The notes under the pieces are model-generated. The model did not search any database. It saw only the letters and a program-made list of their open reading frames with translations, and was not told where the DNA came from. The position numbers and the translations under genes are program-made. From Myxococcales bacterium (GTDB lineage Bacteria > Myxococcota_A > UBA9042 > UBA3505): DNA of 53,264 nucleotides. The DNA lies in contig PBVT01000084.1 of NCBI GenBank assembly GCA_002728755.1, forward strand, positions 1-53,264, in the 5' to 3' direction. Shown piece by piece: positions 18,753-27,436 of this stretch (the stretch's first letter is position 1; each line of letters begins with the position of its first letter).

Positions 18753-18866
18753 AATCTCTCCCAACCCGAGTAGAACAATATCGGTTCCGTGCCCCCCCTA
18801 CGTCAAGTGCTCCACTCCCTTGCCGAAAAACAAAAAGCGTGGAAGATCAATCCAGGAGAGAGGCCT

Positions 18867-19145
18867 ATGACTGTACGCATCGAGATTGAATATTGTACCG
18901 GCTGCAAATGGCTCCTACGTGGAGCCTGGGTAGCACAGGAGATCTTGAGCACCTTTGAAGCCGAGTTAGACGAAGTAGCCCTAGTTCCCGGCAAAGACGG
19001 CATCTTTCAGGTTCGACTGGCCGATACCCTCATCTGGTGCCGCAAAAGAGATCAGGGGTTCCCACAACCGAAAGAACTCAAACAACGGATTCGAGATCTG
19101 GTGGCAAAGGATCGGGACCTGGGCCACATCGATGAAACGAGTTAA
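18867..19145 (+). CDS. SelT/SelW/SelH-type redox protein (Cys form)
   Basis: 92 residues from ATG 18867, seven bases after AGGAGA; a longer frame from 18789 lacks such a site. MTVRIEIEYCTGCKWLL shows the Rdx/SelW thioredoxin-like fold with a CxxC redox motif; many relatives carry selenocysteine at the second position, but here it is TGC cysteine. Later motifs VRLADTLIWCRK and FPQPKELKQRIRDL are typical of the family. The cellular partner of bacterial members is not established. Precedes an unrelated lipoprotein gene by 49 bases. Confidence 0.88.
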   Translation: MTVRIEIEYCTGCKWLLRGAWVAQEILSTFEAELDEVALVPGKDGIFQVRLADTLIWCRKRDQGFPQPKELKQRIRDLVAKDRDLGHIDETS

Positions 19146-19194
19146 CCCCCGGTTATCTGGATCACCGGGAGTGATGCGGCTATGATCGTCTCTG

Positions 19195-20109
19195 ATGTTG
19201 TCTCGTTTCCCATATTCTATCGCGGTTCTACTCGTTGGTTTTCTTTGGGCCTGTCCGGTCCAGAAGGTTCCTCTCCAGGGCTTTTCTGACGGCTACCCTG
19301 GGGTTCCTTTTCCTCCGGGCCCCGGTGATATCGGTGAGGTTACTGATACAGAAGCATACGGTGAGACCAGCCCCGACGTCGTCCTCGACATAGCGCTTAA
19401 CGATACGCCGACCACCGATGCGGAGACCCAGCCGACTCCAGAGCCGGACGTTCCCGTACAGGAGACCGCGGACACCAGCGATATCCCACCGATTCCCGAT
19501 ACGGCGCCTCCCGCGGACCCGACCGCAACCCTCCATTTTCAGGACCCGGCCTTTGGCAGTGCTCTTTTTGGCCTGAACATAATTGGGGGACAGGCAACGG
19601 CGACCACCGACGAGAGCGGAACTGTCGACGTTATCGTCCCAGGAGAAAGCCCATTCCAGCTCTATGTTACGGGTGATGGCTATCCTATCCATCGACTCAT
19701 CGGCGTCACAGGATCAACCTCCTTTGCTATCCATAGCACAGCGCTAAGTACCGAACGGTTGAACGGCCTCCTCGGCCAGGTTGGGATCATCCCACAAGCC
19801 AGTCTTGGGCATATCGTGATTGGACTCTTCAACGCGAATCAGCTGCCAGCCCTCGAGGCGACCGCATCCCTGAACACGTCCGCTGCGGGACCCCTGGTGA
19901 TTGCGAGCACATTGGCGCAGCCCCAATCGACCATCGGCCCAGGCAACGAGCCCTGGCTTCTCTTTCCGAATGTGAGTGGTTCCAGCGCCACCGTTACTCT
20001 GACGGGCGCCCCAGGGACAAACTGTATCGTTGCTCCAGCGGGGGAAAGCACGCTCACGATTCCGGTAGCGCCGAATGCGGTTACGCTGGTGTCTGCACGC
20101 TGCGAGTAA
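19195..20109 (+). CDS. Lipoprotein with Asp/Pro-rich linker, unknown
   Basis: 304 residues from ATG 19195, though no good ribosome site is visible. Signal with lipobox FLWAC, Cys20. Residues ~35-115 are an Asp/Thr/Pro-rich linker of the kind that recurs in this window. From ~116 a carboxypeptidase-regulatory-like beta-sandwich may begin (TATTDESGTVDVIVPG and FQLYVTGDGYPIHRL), followed by a Ser/Thr/Ala-rich region with two cysteines near the C-terminus. Its last 29 bases overlap the convergent flavoprotein gene. Function unknown. Confidence 0.75.
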   Translation: MLSRFPYSIAVLLVGFLWACPVQKVPLQGFSDGYPGVPFPPGPGDIGEVTDTEAYGETSPDVVLDIALNDTPTTDAETQPTPEPDVPVQETADTSDIPPIPDTAPPADPTATLHFQDPAFGSALFGLNIIGGQATATTDESGTVDVIVPGESPFQLYVTGDGYPIHRLIGVTGSTSFAIHSTALSTERLNGLLGQVGIIPQASLGHIVIGLFNANQLPALEATASLNTSAAGPLVIASTLAQPQSTIGPGNEPWLLFPNVSGSSATVTLTGAPGTNCIVAPAGESTLTIPVAPNAVTLVSARCE

Positions 20110-21340
20110 TCGTTGGCTCAACATCGCGTGGAGCGGGTCGTACCATGGTTCCCATCAGGGCGAATGCGCCACCAACATAGGCCCTTGGTGGAAGCCGCTC
20201 GCCTGCGAAAAACTGGCAATAGTGTTGGCCAATACCAGGATGCTCGAACAGCAGACGTACGAGTTTTTTCCAATGCCGACCGTAGGCAAGCCTCGAGACC
20301 GCGCTCAAGACGCGTAACGATCGACCAAGGGGGGAACCCAGAACACGTTTTCTATAGCTAGAGAAGAGCACTTCGTCGCCTGGCGAGGCGTCCCTCTCGA
20401 AGGCCGCGACGACCTCCTCAGCAGCCATATGAGCCATCTCCATCGCTTCTCCGATCCCCTCGCCGAAGAGAGGGTCGATCCCTACCGCCTCACCAACACA
20501 GAGAACACCGGGTAATGCAAAGGTCGATCGAGCAGAAAACGGCCTCTCACTAAAGCCATACCGCGTATAGTCGTCGGGATTCAGCCCCGCTCGTTCCACG
20601 CGCTCCTTCAGCAAACGGGACATATCCGCCCGTGGAAAGTCCGTGCGGTTCCTCCCCTGGACATCCATAACCCCTCGGTTCATACGAACCTGGCCGTCAC
20701 TATCCCGGTAGGGGAAATCCCAGACATACCCCTGCACCCCACGACCCAACTCCGATAGGTCGAACACGAACCTTTCATCGGATTCGTTTGCCCCAATCGG
20801 GCCTTCCATCATCATCAGTCGCGCCCGCCGCACGGGTTCGGGGATTCCAAGATCGCGTCGTAATTTGGAATTCGCGCCGGTGCATAAGGCCAGGCTCCGG
20901 CATCGTACCGTGCCGGTCACCGTATGGATCTGAAACCCGAGGGCGAGACGCTCTATTTTCGTAATCCCACATTCCTCACGCAGATCGATCCCTCGCTCCT
21001 TACAGGCCTCGGCCAACCCATTGTCCAATACATCGCGCCGAACGACATAACCGATATCGGGCTGCGAATAGCCCAGGGAACGCCCCCGAAACTGAATATC
21101 AGCACCACGTATCACCACGTTCGGTTCCGGTATGGCGATACCCAATCGATCCATCTGAGGCCGTATACTCCCCGCTAAACCACCGGCACAGACCTTGAAT
21201 CGGGGATATCGGTCCTTCTCAAAGACAGCCGTACGTATCGGCGCACCCATATGGTGCAACTCAAGGGCAAGGGTCAGCCCAGCCGGGCCCCCACCGAGAA
21301 TGGCGAGGTCCAGAAAGTCTTGTTGCTCAACGGGTGCCAC
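20081..21340 (-). CDS. Geranylgeranyl-reductase-family FAD-dependent oxidoreductase
   Basis: 419 residues from GTG 21340. FAD-binding Rossmann motif LAILGGGPAGLTLALEL near residue 12, KDRYPRFKVCAGGL with the substrate-side Cys typical of the geranylgeranyl reductase group, and the C-terminal FAD motif CVGEAVGIDPLFGEGIGEAM. Such enzymes reduce isoprenoid double bonds or hydroxylate aromatic substrates. The substrate here is unknown; no isoprenoid gene is next to it. The ribosome site is weak. Overlaps the convergent lipoprotein gene by 29 bases. Confidence 0.87.
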   Translation of the reverse strand: MAPVEQQDFLDLAILGGGPAGLTLALELHHMGAPIRTAVFEKDRYPRFKVCAGGLAGSIRPQMDRLGIAIPEPNVVIRGADIQFRGRSLGYSQPDIGYVVRRDVLDNGLAEACKERGIDLREECGITKIERLALGFQIHTVTGTVRCRSLALCTGANSKLRRDLGIPEPVRRARLMMMEGPIGANESDERFVFDLSELGRGVQGYVWDFPYRDSDGQVRMNRGVMDVQGRNRTDFPRADMSRLLKERVERAGLNPDDYTRYGFSERPFSARSTFALPGVLCVGEAVGIDPLFGEGIGEAMEMAHMAAEEVVAAFERDASPGDEVLFSSYRKRVLGSPLGRSLRVLSAVSRLAYGRHWKKLVRLLFEHPGIGQHYCQFFAGERLPPRAYVGGAFALMGTMVRPAPRDVEPTITRSVQTPA

Positions 21341-21372
21341 AATCGGGACTTACCACGTGCGCTACCGGTTGC

Positions 21373-21903
21373 CTACCCCTGACTGAATCGCCCTTGCTCC
21401 AGTACGGGTATTGCGTTGAGCTCATCGATATAGGCTTGTGGTAAACCGTGTTCCTTTGCGGCCTCCACCAACAACCTACGATACGCCAGAGTCGGTCGAA
21501 TCTCTTCATCACAAAGCCAACGCTCCGTCACGCGATACACCCACGCGGACACCGGTTCACCGGACGGTATTCCTTCAAGGTTCAGAGGTGCGGAGCCGCG
21601 GCTATACCGACCCGGATGGCCTTCCTTGGTGTCCATGAGATCGAGGGTCGCGCCATCCACCTCCAGCACCACGCCCATCACACGTTGCCCCGCTATCGTC
21701 GCCAGATTGGCAGCCCCACCGCGGCGAGCCACGGAACGATAATTCCAGACCAGCGCGTGGTCGTGCAGGACCGCAGCATAACTCCTCATGATGTTCGGAG
21801 GATTGCGTCCATTCTCTTTCGCCCAGCGGCCAAGATCTGTCAGGTGCATATTCGACCCGTACGCAAAGACGCGATGGGTATTATTTGTTTCGACCGGATC
21901 CAT
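21373..21903 (-). CDS. Gamma-glutamylcyclotransferase-like (GGCT/AIG2) protein
   Basis: 176 residues from ATG 21903; the frame runs further but the family begins at THRVFAYGSNM, the conserved YGSN substrate loop. The catalytic Glu is expected in LDLMDTKEGHPGRY. These enzymes release 5-oxoproline from gamma-glutamyl compounds such as glutathione fragments, though many members are untested. The start overlaps the end of trpS by 23 bases and lacks a clear ribosome site, so translation may be coupled to trpS. Confidence 0.83.
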   Translation of the reverse strand: MDPVETNNTHRVFAYGSNMHLTDLGRWAKENGRNPPNIMRSYAAVLHDHALVWNYRSVARRGGAANLATIAGQRVMGVVLEVDGATLDLMDTKEGHPGRYSRGSAPLNLEGIPSGEPVSAWVYRVTERWLCDEEIRPTLAYRRLLVEAAKEHGLPQAYIDELNAIPVLEQGRFSQG

Positions 21904-22891
21904 AGCCACAACGTGAACGGACGCGTTCCAGTACTGGCGCCGCGCGCTCTCGCGCACGACGTGCTCCATCACGAAGAACATCTTCAAGGAAGTCTACGTC
22001 CTGATGGATCTCCTCGTACCGATCCCTATACGGTTTCACATGCTCGTTGATAACCTCAAAGAGTGCCTGTTTCGCGTGCCCATACCCAAAGCCGCCCGCA
22101 CGATATTTATCGGCAAGCTCCGCTTGCTGTTCGGCGCTTGAGAACAATCGATAGAGGGCAAAGACATTGCAGGTATCGGGATCTTTCGGATCCTCCATGG
22201 GTGTGGAGTCCGTCACCACCTGCATAAGCCGTTTGCGTAGTTTTTTCTCCGGAGAGAGGGGGTCTACTCCGTTTCCATAGGACTTGGACATCTTCCGGCC
22301 ATCGAGCCCGGGAATGGTCATCACCTCTTCCTGGACCAGAGCCTCCGGGATCACAAAAGTCTCCCCAAACAGATGGTTAAACCTTTGCGCAATATCTCTT
22401 GTCATCTCGAGATGTTGCACCTGATCCTTACCTACCGGAACGATATGGGAATCGTAGAGAAGAATGTCCGCCGCCATCAGCACGGGATAGGCGAAGACGC
22501 CGTGGTTGATCTTCCCCTCGTTCCCCTGATCCTTGGCTGCTTTATAGGCGTGAGCCCGGTCCAATAGTCCCATAGCCGTAACACAGCTCAGTATCCAGGT
22601 GAGTTCGGTCACCTCGTGCACATCACTCTGTCGGAAAAAGACCGCTTTTGCGGGGTCCAGACCCATGGCCAGAAAGGAGCTCGTCACATCGTAGACGGAC
22701 TGTCGCATCGCCTTGGGATCTCTCTCACTCGTGAGGGCGTGATAGTCGGCTACAAAGTAGTAGGCCTCGTATTCCTCTTGCAGATTGATCGCGGGCCGCA
22801 TCATGCCGAGATAGTTGCCCAGATGCGGGCTTCCGGTTGGCTTGATACCGGACAGAGCACGTTTTCGAGAGGATGTTTCCGTGGGCGACAT
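21881..22891 (-). CDS. trpS: Tryptophanyl-tRNA synthetase
   Basis: 336 residues, standard bacterial length. Class I synthetase: the HIGH-type motif appears as SPHLGNYLG near residue 21 and the KMSKS loop as GRKMSKSYGNG near 200. MAADILLYDSHIVPVGKDQ and the WILSCVTAMGLL helix are also typical. Charges tRNA-Trp with tryptophan in the cytoplasm. GGAGAACGG precedes the ATG. Followed, with overlap, by the gamma-glutamylcyclotransferase-like gene. Confidence 0.96.
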   Translation of the reverse strand: MSPTETSSRKRALSGIKPTGSPHLGNYLGMMRPAINLQEEYEAYYFVADYHALTSERDPKAMRQSVYDVTSSFLAMGLDPAKAVFFRQSDVHEVTELTWILSCVTAMGLLDRAHAYKAAKDQGNEGKINHGVFAYPVLMAADILLYDSHIVPVGKDQVQHLEMTRDIAQRFNHLFGETFVIPEALVQEEVMTIPGLDGRKMSKSYGNGVDPLSPEKKLRKRLMQVVTDSTPMEDPKDPDTCNVFALYRLFSSAEQQAELADKYRAGGFGYGHAKQALFEVINEHVKPYRDRYEEIHQDVDFLEDVLRDGARRARERAAPVLERVRSRCGYGSGRNK

Positions 22892-22984
22892 AACCGTTCT
22901 CCAGAGGCGTTCGTACCTCGTAGCCCGGTCTCATATCACACCCTGCGCGAGCAACCAAGATCGAGTTAAAAGCCCATAAGGCCG

Positions 22985-25246
22985 TCAAACCCGGATACGC
23001 CTACGAGCCACTGCCAAAAGAGCGAACACGAAGGTTCCCAAAACCCCTGGTTCACTCCAGGGTGTTCTAGCCGAGCGTAGATCGCAGCCGCAAGAGGCCG
23101 GATCCGATCCCTGAGGACCTTCCGCTGCCGAGTCTACCATGTCGGCGACATCGTCGACCGTGTCCGATCCCACATCTTCGGCCACGTCAGGGGCTATATC
23201 GTCGGCCATATCAGGGGCCACGTCGTCGGCCACATCAGGGGCAACGTCGTCCGCCACATCAGGAGCTATATCGTCGGCCACATCAGGGGCTATATCGTCG
23301 GCCACGTCAGGAGCTATATCGTCGGCCACATCAGGGGCTACGTCGTCGGCCACGTCGGCGATTACATCTTCGCCCACATCAGGGGCTACGTCGTCAGCCA
23401 CGTCAGGGGCAACGTCGTCCGCCACGTCCGAGACCACATCTTCTATCGCATCCTCCGTGGTATCCGAGGAGGTCGCGTCGGTGTCGCTACCTGCATCTGC
23501 GCTCGATCCCGGATCCGCGACCACCGCTTCAGCAACACAGGCGTCTTCTTCCTCCGAACAGACCCCAATCACGCCATCCCCATCGAGAAAGCTACAGTCA
23601 CGGGGCGACCCACTGCAATTCCCCGTCGAACAATCCTCATCTACCGTACAAAACAGGCCATCGTCGCAAGGTAACAAACCAGAGATCGGTGAGCTTGTGC
23701 ACTCCTGGGTATCTTCCACGCAGACAACCAGGGCGCATACCGCCGGGTTGAATGGGCAGGGGGTATCATTGCCTGGAACACAGAGCCCCTCTTCACACGC
23801 ATCACCCAGAGTGCAGAACACATCGTCAGAGCATTCGGCGCCCTCTTCCGCCGCCACACATTCGTCGCTACAACAGCCCGCTGCACCCGGGATAGCCCAA
23901 TCACAGCTCTCCCCATCATCAACGACTCCATTCCCACAAAGGATCATATCCAGCGCCCCATGAATATCCACCCGTGGACGCTGGCCTGGAAATTCTGGAG
24001 GTAGATCCACCAGGACAGCCGATTCGGCCAATACCTCTTCGATTAGACTACTCGGACTTGTTGGGCTCGCCTGTACAAGAAGTACGGCGGCCCCTGCCAC
24101 GACCGGAGCCGCCTGGGACGTGCCCGTAAATAGGTCCAGCCCGCCCCCAGGACCACTACTGGTCATTTTCGACCCAGGCCCCAGAAAATCAAGGCAGGCG
24201 TTGATGTTGGTAAAGCAGGTCACCATATCCGGGGCCGTCTCATCATCGGCGCAATTACCGAAGCTAGACCAGATCCCCCCGTAGGTGCCCGAATCGGGTT
24301 CCGTTCCATAATCCGCATCGTAGACCGCTCCCACCGCCCGAACGGATGAGAGGCAAGCCGGGAGGGGCATCCCGTCACGCGAGGCACCGTTCCCACTACA
24401 TGCAAAATTCAGCACGCCCGCGGCCTCCAGATTGGCGTAACCTTCACGGGCCAATATGGCCCAGGCTGGGGCCCCTTCTCCTTCTATACAAGGACAGTTG
24501 GAAAACAGATCATAGGATACCAGGCTCGAGTTCGACACACGCAGAGTCTCATCATCCATTACCGCGGCATCATCCGCCGCCGCCGCCCAATCCGAGACCC
24601 AGCCCGCCGAGTTAGCGTCCAGAACACGATACACCAGCAAATTCGCCCCCCGGGCTACACCGGGGGCCGACACCACCCCCGCCGAACCGAGAATTCCAGC
24701 CACATTGGTCCCATGGCCATTCATATCCTCGATCACATCACTGGTATTCCCCTGGTTGAGGAAGGATCCTCCCGCTATAATTCGCCCGCTAAAGTCCGCA
24801 TGATCCGTATCGATCCCAGAATCAAAGATTGCGACCGTCACCCCCTCTCCGGTGAGCCCATATTGCTCGAAGGCAGTTGTAGAGCCGACCCACGGGAGCG
24901 CCTGTTCGGCAGCGGCCCGAATGCGGTGGTCCGGTCCCAGGGAGACCACCCGAGGATCCAGCTGGAGTTGGCGTAGGGCTTGTGGTGTCCCACGCCCCGT
25001 CAGGGCCGCTATACGCCGATATCGGTATACGGTCGACCATTGGTTCGCAGGCAGGCTGGCGATCACGGCGTCCTGTACCGATCGGATCCGTGCTTCCTTT
25101 TGCGCGACGTGGATCCCCTCGGTCTCCACGTTCAAAATCACCACCACATACTGGGTAGGTTCCGACGCATGCAAAGTGGTCGGTAGAATGGCCAATGCTG
25201 CCACTGCCAATAGGACTCGAAGCCAGGGATTACGCATACGTTTCAT
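22985..25246 (-). CDS. Secreted subtilisin-like serine protease with Asp-rich stalk and C-terminal anchor
   Basis: 753 residues. Signal peptide (residues 1-27), an inhibitor-I9-like propeptide to ~112, and an S8 catalytic domain with the triad visible as Asp142 (FDSGIDTDH), His178 (MNGHGTNVAGI) and Ser377 (GTSQAAPVVAG). Cys-rich segments (~430-590) follow, then a stalk of 8-residue DVADDIAP-type repeats, and a C-terminal tail with CGCD, a hydrophobic stretch and ARRRIRV, a MYXO-CTERM-like sorting signal. Likely exported, self-processed and held on the cell surface, where it could digest prey or matrix proteins. The frame on the other strand over the repeat is an artefact of repeat composition. 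No clear ribosome site before 25246; Met4 is the alternative. Confidence 0.93.
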   Translation of the reverse strand: MKRMRNPWLRVLLAVAALAILPTTLHASEPTQYVVVILNVETEGIHVAQKEARIRSVQDAVIASLPANQWSTVYRYRRIAALTGRGTPQALRQLQLDPRVVSLGPDHRIRAAAEQALPWVGSTTAFEQYGLTGEGVTVAIFDSGIDTDHADFSGRIIAGGSFLNQGNTSDVIEDMNGHGTNVAGILGSAGVVSAPGVARGANLLVYRVLDANSAGWVSDWAAAADDAAVMDDETLRVSNSSLVSYDLFSNCPCIEGEGAPAWAILAREGYANLEAAGVLNFACSGNGASRDGMPLPACLSSVRAVGAVYDADYGTEPDSGTYGGIWSSFGNCADDETAPDMVTCFTNINACLDFLGPGSKMTSSGPGGGLDLFTGTSQAAPVVAGAAVLLVQASPTSPSSLIEEVLAESAVLVDLPPEFPGQRPRVDIHGALDMILCGNGVVDDGESCDWAIPGAAGCCSDECVAAEEGAECSDDVFCTLGDACEEGLCVPGNDTPCPFNPAVCALVVCVEDTQECTSSPISGLLPCDDGLFCTVDEDCSTGNCSGSPRDCSFLDGDGVIGVCSEEEDACVAEAVVADPGSSADAGSDTDATSSDTTEDAIEDVVSDVADDVAPDVADDVAPDVGEDVIADVADDVAPDVADDIAPDVADDIAPDVADDIAPDVADDVAPDVADDVAPDMADDIAPDVAEDVGSDTVDDVADMVDSAAEGPQGSDPASCGCDLRSARTPWSEPGVLGTFVFALLAVARRRIRV
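23181..23444 (-). repeat. 24-bp tandem repeat encoding the Asp-rich protease stalk
   Basis: Eleven consecutive 24-bp units from 23181, each encoding D-[VI]-A-[PD]-D-V-[AG]-[DE]-type octapeptides on the minus strand. Units differ mostly at third positions (ATATCG / ACGTCG), so the protein pattern is better preserved than the DNA. Copy number could vary between strains by slippage without breaking the frame. Confidence 0.9.
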
Positions 25247-25269
25247 CGAACTATAGGATAGGAATTCCC

Positions 25270-27306
25270 CTACTGTACGCCTAGGCGCGTACCCCCCGGA
25301 TAACCGTAACTGACCCGGGCATCGTAGCCATAGACCACAATGGAAATATTCGAATCCGACTCAATAATATGAACCCCGTCGCTCAGGATGGTTCGGTAAA
25401 TCTTAAAATTGGTGCCGGTCAACGCTTCATACTTGGACTCGGGTATGACCTGCCCGTCGAGAGTGATCTCCGCCGTATTTGGCGCCGAGATGTTCACATA
25501 GTCCTCCAGGTAGCTGTCCGGTGTCAGGAATACGAAGTCCGTCTGCCATTGCTCGAAAGGAACACCCAGAATCATCGCCGGGTCGCCAATCGGTTTACAT
25601 TCTGAGCCCGGGCTCCCATCCAAATTCGAATGGCAGGTATGCCCCTGCCCGCAGACTGCGTTGGTCGTGCAGGGTTTGGGTTGGCAGGAATTATCACAGA
25701 CGTATCCGTCGCCACAGTCTGCATCCACACCGCAGAGCCCCCAGAGATTGCCGGCTTCTCCACTGGAGGCCAGAATCTGTGCCAACATGACCGGATGACT
25801 GGCGGAGACATGCACATGGCCATTGGCGGTGAAATCCTGGAACTGTCCCTTCTGAAGGAAGAAACCTGGAGGGTTCGCGCTTCCACCGGTAATTACGACC
25901 TGGGTTCCGTTCTCTGCCGCCACGATCCGGTAGTGGTCCACTTCATTACCCCGCTCCATACTACGGCCCATGACAAATTCTCGTCCCCAGGAGGCGACTG
26001 GGACCATCTGTTGCTCCAGATGATCGGCGCAACACCCGCCCGGAGCGTTGGTCCGCGCCGCCGTATGACCGGAGAAGACAGCAATGGGTTTCGACGACAC
26101 GATATGTGTTCCGGTCAGGTCCCCCGAGTTGCTTTCAAAATTCAGCACCTCGCCTTCCGCTACGGTCAGAGTATGGGATGTACCCGGCATCATGCCCGAG
26201 ATTCCGCCTCCCCCCGTTATCGTCGCTGTAACCGTTACGGTTAGTTCGGCCGGCTCCGGGGTTACTCCGATCACGGTAAAATAGGTGGGGAGCGCATGAA
26301 TCGGATCCTTCGGCTGATTCATAATATAATATTCCGTACCCATGGCCGCCACGGGTAGCAATAACGAAGCGTCGTTCGAAAAGACGTCTACATTGGACAG
26401 TGGGTTGAACTGATAGGCGACGATCGCTTTATCACTTGTGATTCGATAGGCGGAATTGGAGCGCCCAGTTCCCTCCAGGCCAAAGTCCGGTGGCGGCATA
26501 AAGGGATGCAGGCTCTGGGGAGGAATGACCGCCGGATATTCCACACCATTGGGCATAATAAAGGTCACATTCGCCGTCTCGGTCTCCGAGACGTTGGAGA
26601 CGATCACCGCAAAGGGTGCGTTCTGTGCGTCGAGATATACCGCAGGCAGAGACTCAACCGCGTTACGCAGATCGACAGCGTAGAAATCGCAGCCGGCGTT
26701 GGTACCCTCCAGCTTTCCGAACCCTCCACAGGCCGAGATACAGACCCCCAACTCGGGATCACATTCACTACCAGCGAGGTTACAGTCCTGTTGCAATTCC
26801 TGTTGCTGGCCGTCCGCGCTGCACATCATCGCCGCGTTATTCTCGCAGGTACGCGTTCCCGGATAACATATGGCGCAGAACTTCCCATCGGGGAACGAGA
26901 GGCAGAGGGGGAATTCCTCGGGACATGGCGAGTCCTCACAATCCGTCAGACCGGTGGTATCTGGGTACACCGGCGTATCGTCGGCACTTCCCGGATCGGT
27001 GGTCTGGCCCGGATCAGTGTTCGAACCGGGATCACTGGCTTGGCCAGGATCCGTCGCCTGGCCGGGATCAGACGAGGCTGTGTCGTTAGTATCCGAGGCG
27101 GTGTCGGTTTCCTGGGTATCGTTCTGACCGCAAAAGCAATCGTCGAAATAGTTCTCGTCATTGCATTGCTGCACGCCGGAGCTACCATCCATGCACAGGC
27201 ACGCCTGCGTTTCACCCTGGGTACACCCCGGCCCGGTATCGCTGCTTCCACAGCTCATGAATAGCCCTACCGCTACGATTAGAACGACGGCCAACTTCTG
27301 CATCAT
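25270..27306 (-). CDS. IgGFc-binding-type lipoprotein
   Basis: 678 residues; AGGAGG precedes two adjacent ATGs (27306 and 27303). Lipoprotein signal with GLFMSC. A linker of TDPGQ-type repeats (~75-110) and Cys-rich segment lead to a domain resembling the IgGFc-binding N-terminal family: SNSAYRITSDKAIVAYQFNP, FSNDASLLLPVAAMGTEYY, and HIVSSKPIAVFSGHTAA are its hallmark strands. A Cys-rich insert (~540-580, CGVDADCGDGYVCDNSC) interrupts the second half. Common in myxobacterial surfaces; the true ligand is not known despite the name. Lies 23 bases upstream of the protease and may be co-transcribed with it. Confidence 0.87.
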   Translation of the reverse strand: MMQKLAVVLIVAVGLFMSCGSSDTGPGCTQGETQACLCMDGSSGVQQCNDENYFDDCFCGQNDTQETDTASDTNDTASSDPGQATDPGQASDPGSNTDPGQTTDPGSADDTPVYPDTTGLTDCEDSPCPEEFPLCLSFPDGKFCAICYPGTRTCENNAAMMCSADGQQQELQQDCNLAGSECDPELGVCISACGGFGKLEGTNAGCDFYAVDLRNAVESLPAVYLDAQNAPFAVIVSNVSETETANVTFIMPNGVEYPAVIPPQSLHPFMPPPDFGLEGTGRSNSAYRITSDKAIVAYQFNPLSNVDVFSNDASLLLPVAAMGTEYYIMNQPKDPIHALPTYFTVIGVTPEPAELTVTVTATITGGGGISGMMPGTSHTLTVAEGEVLNFESNSGDLTGTHIVSSKPIAVFSGHTAARTNAPGGCCADHLEQQMVPVASWGREFVMGRSMERGNEVDHYRIVAAENGTQVVITGGSANPPGFFLQKGQFQDFTANGHVHVSASHPVMLAQILASSGEAGNLWGLCGVDADCGDGYVCDNSCQPKPCTTNAVCGQGHTCHSNLDGSPGSECKPIGDPAMILGVPFEQWQTDFVFLTPDSYLEDYVNISAPNTAEITLDGQVIPESKYEALTGTNFKIYRTILSDGVHIIESDSNISIVVYGYDARVSYGYPGGTRLGVQ

Positions 27307-27436
27307 CTCTCCTCCTACACCGAACTCGAAGAGTGTAACTGGCTTCGGGAGTCATGACCAGTCGGAGGCGCGGCCAGTAGACACCGTCATTCCGGGTGCC
27401 CTATAGTTCCAGCAGCCCTGCATTTGGAGCCAACGC

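Noticed and set aside
23181..23444. Possible CRISPR array (regular 24-bp units)
   Set aside because: The units are adjacent without spacers, stay in frame with the protease and vary at wobble positions. No cas gene is present.
23139..23963. 274-residue plus-strand frame rich in Ser/Ala/Thr
   Set aside because: It is the antisense of the Asp-rich stalk and Cys region of the protease; composition follows the 24-bp repeat and there is no domain.
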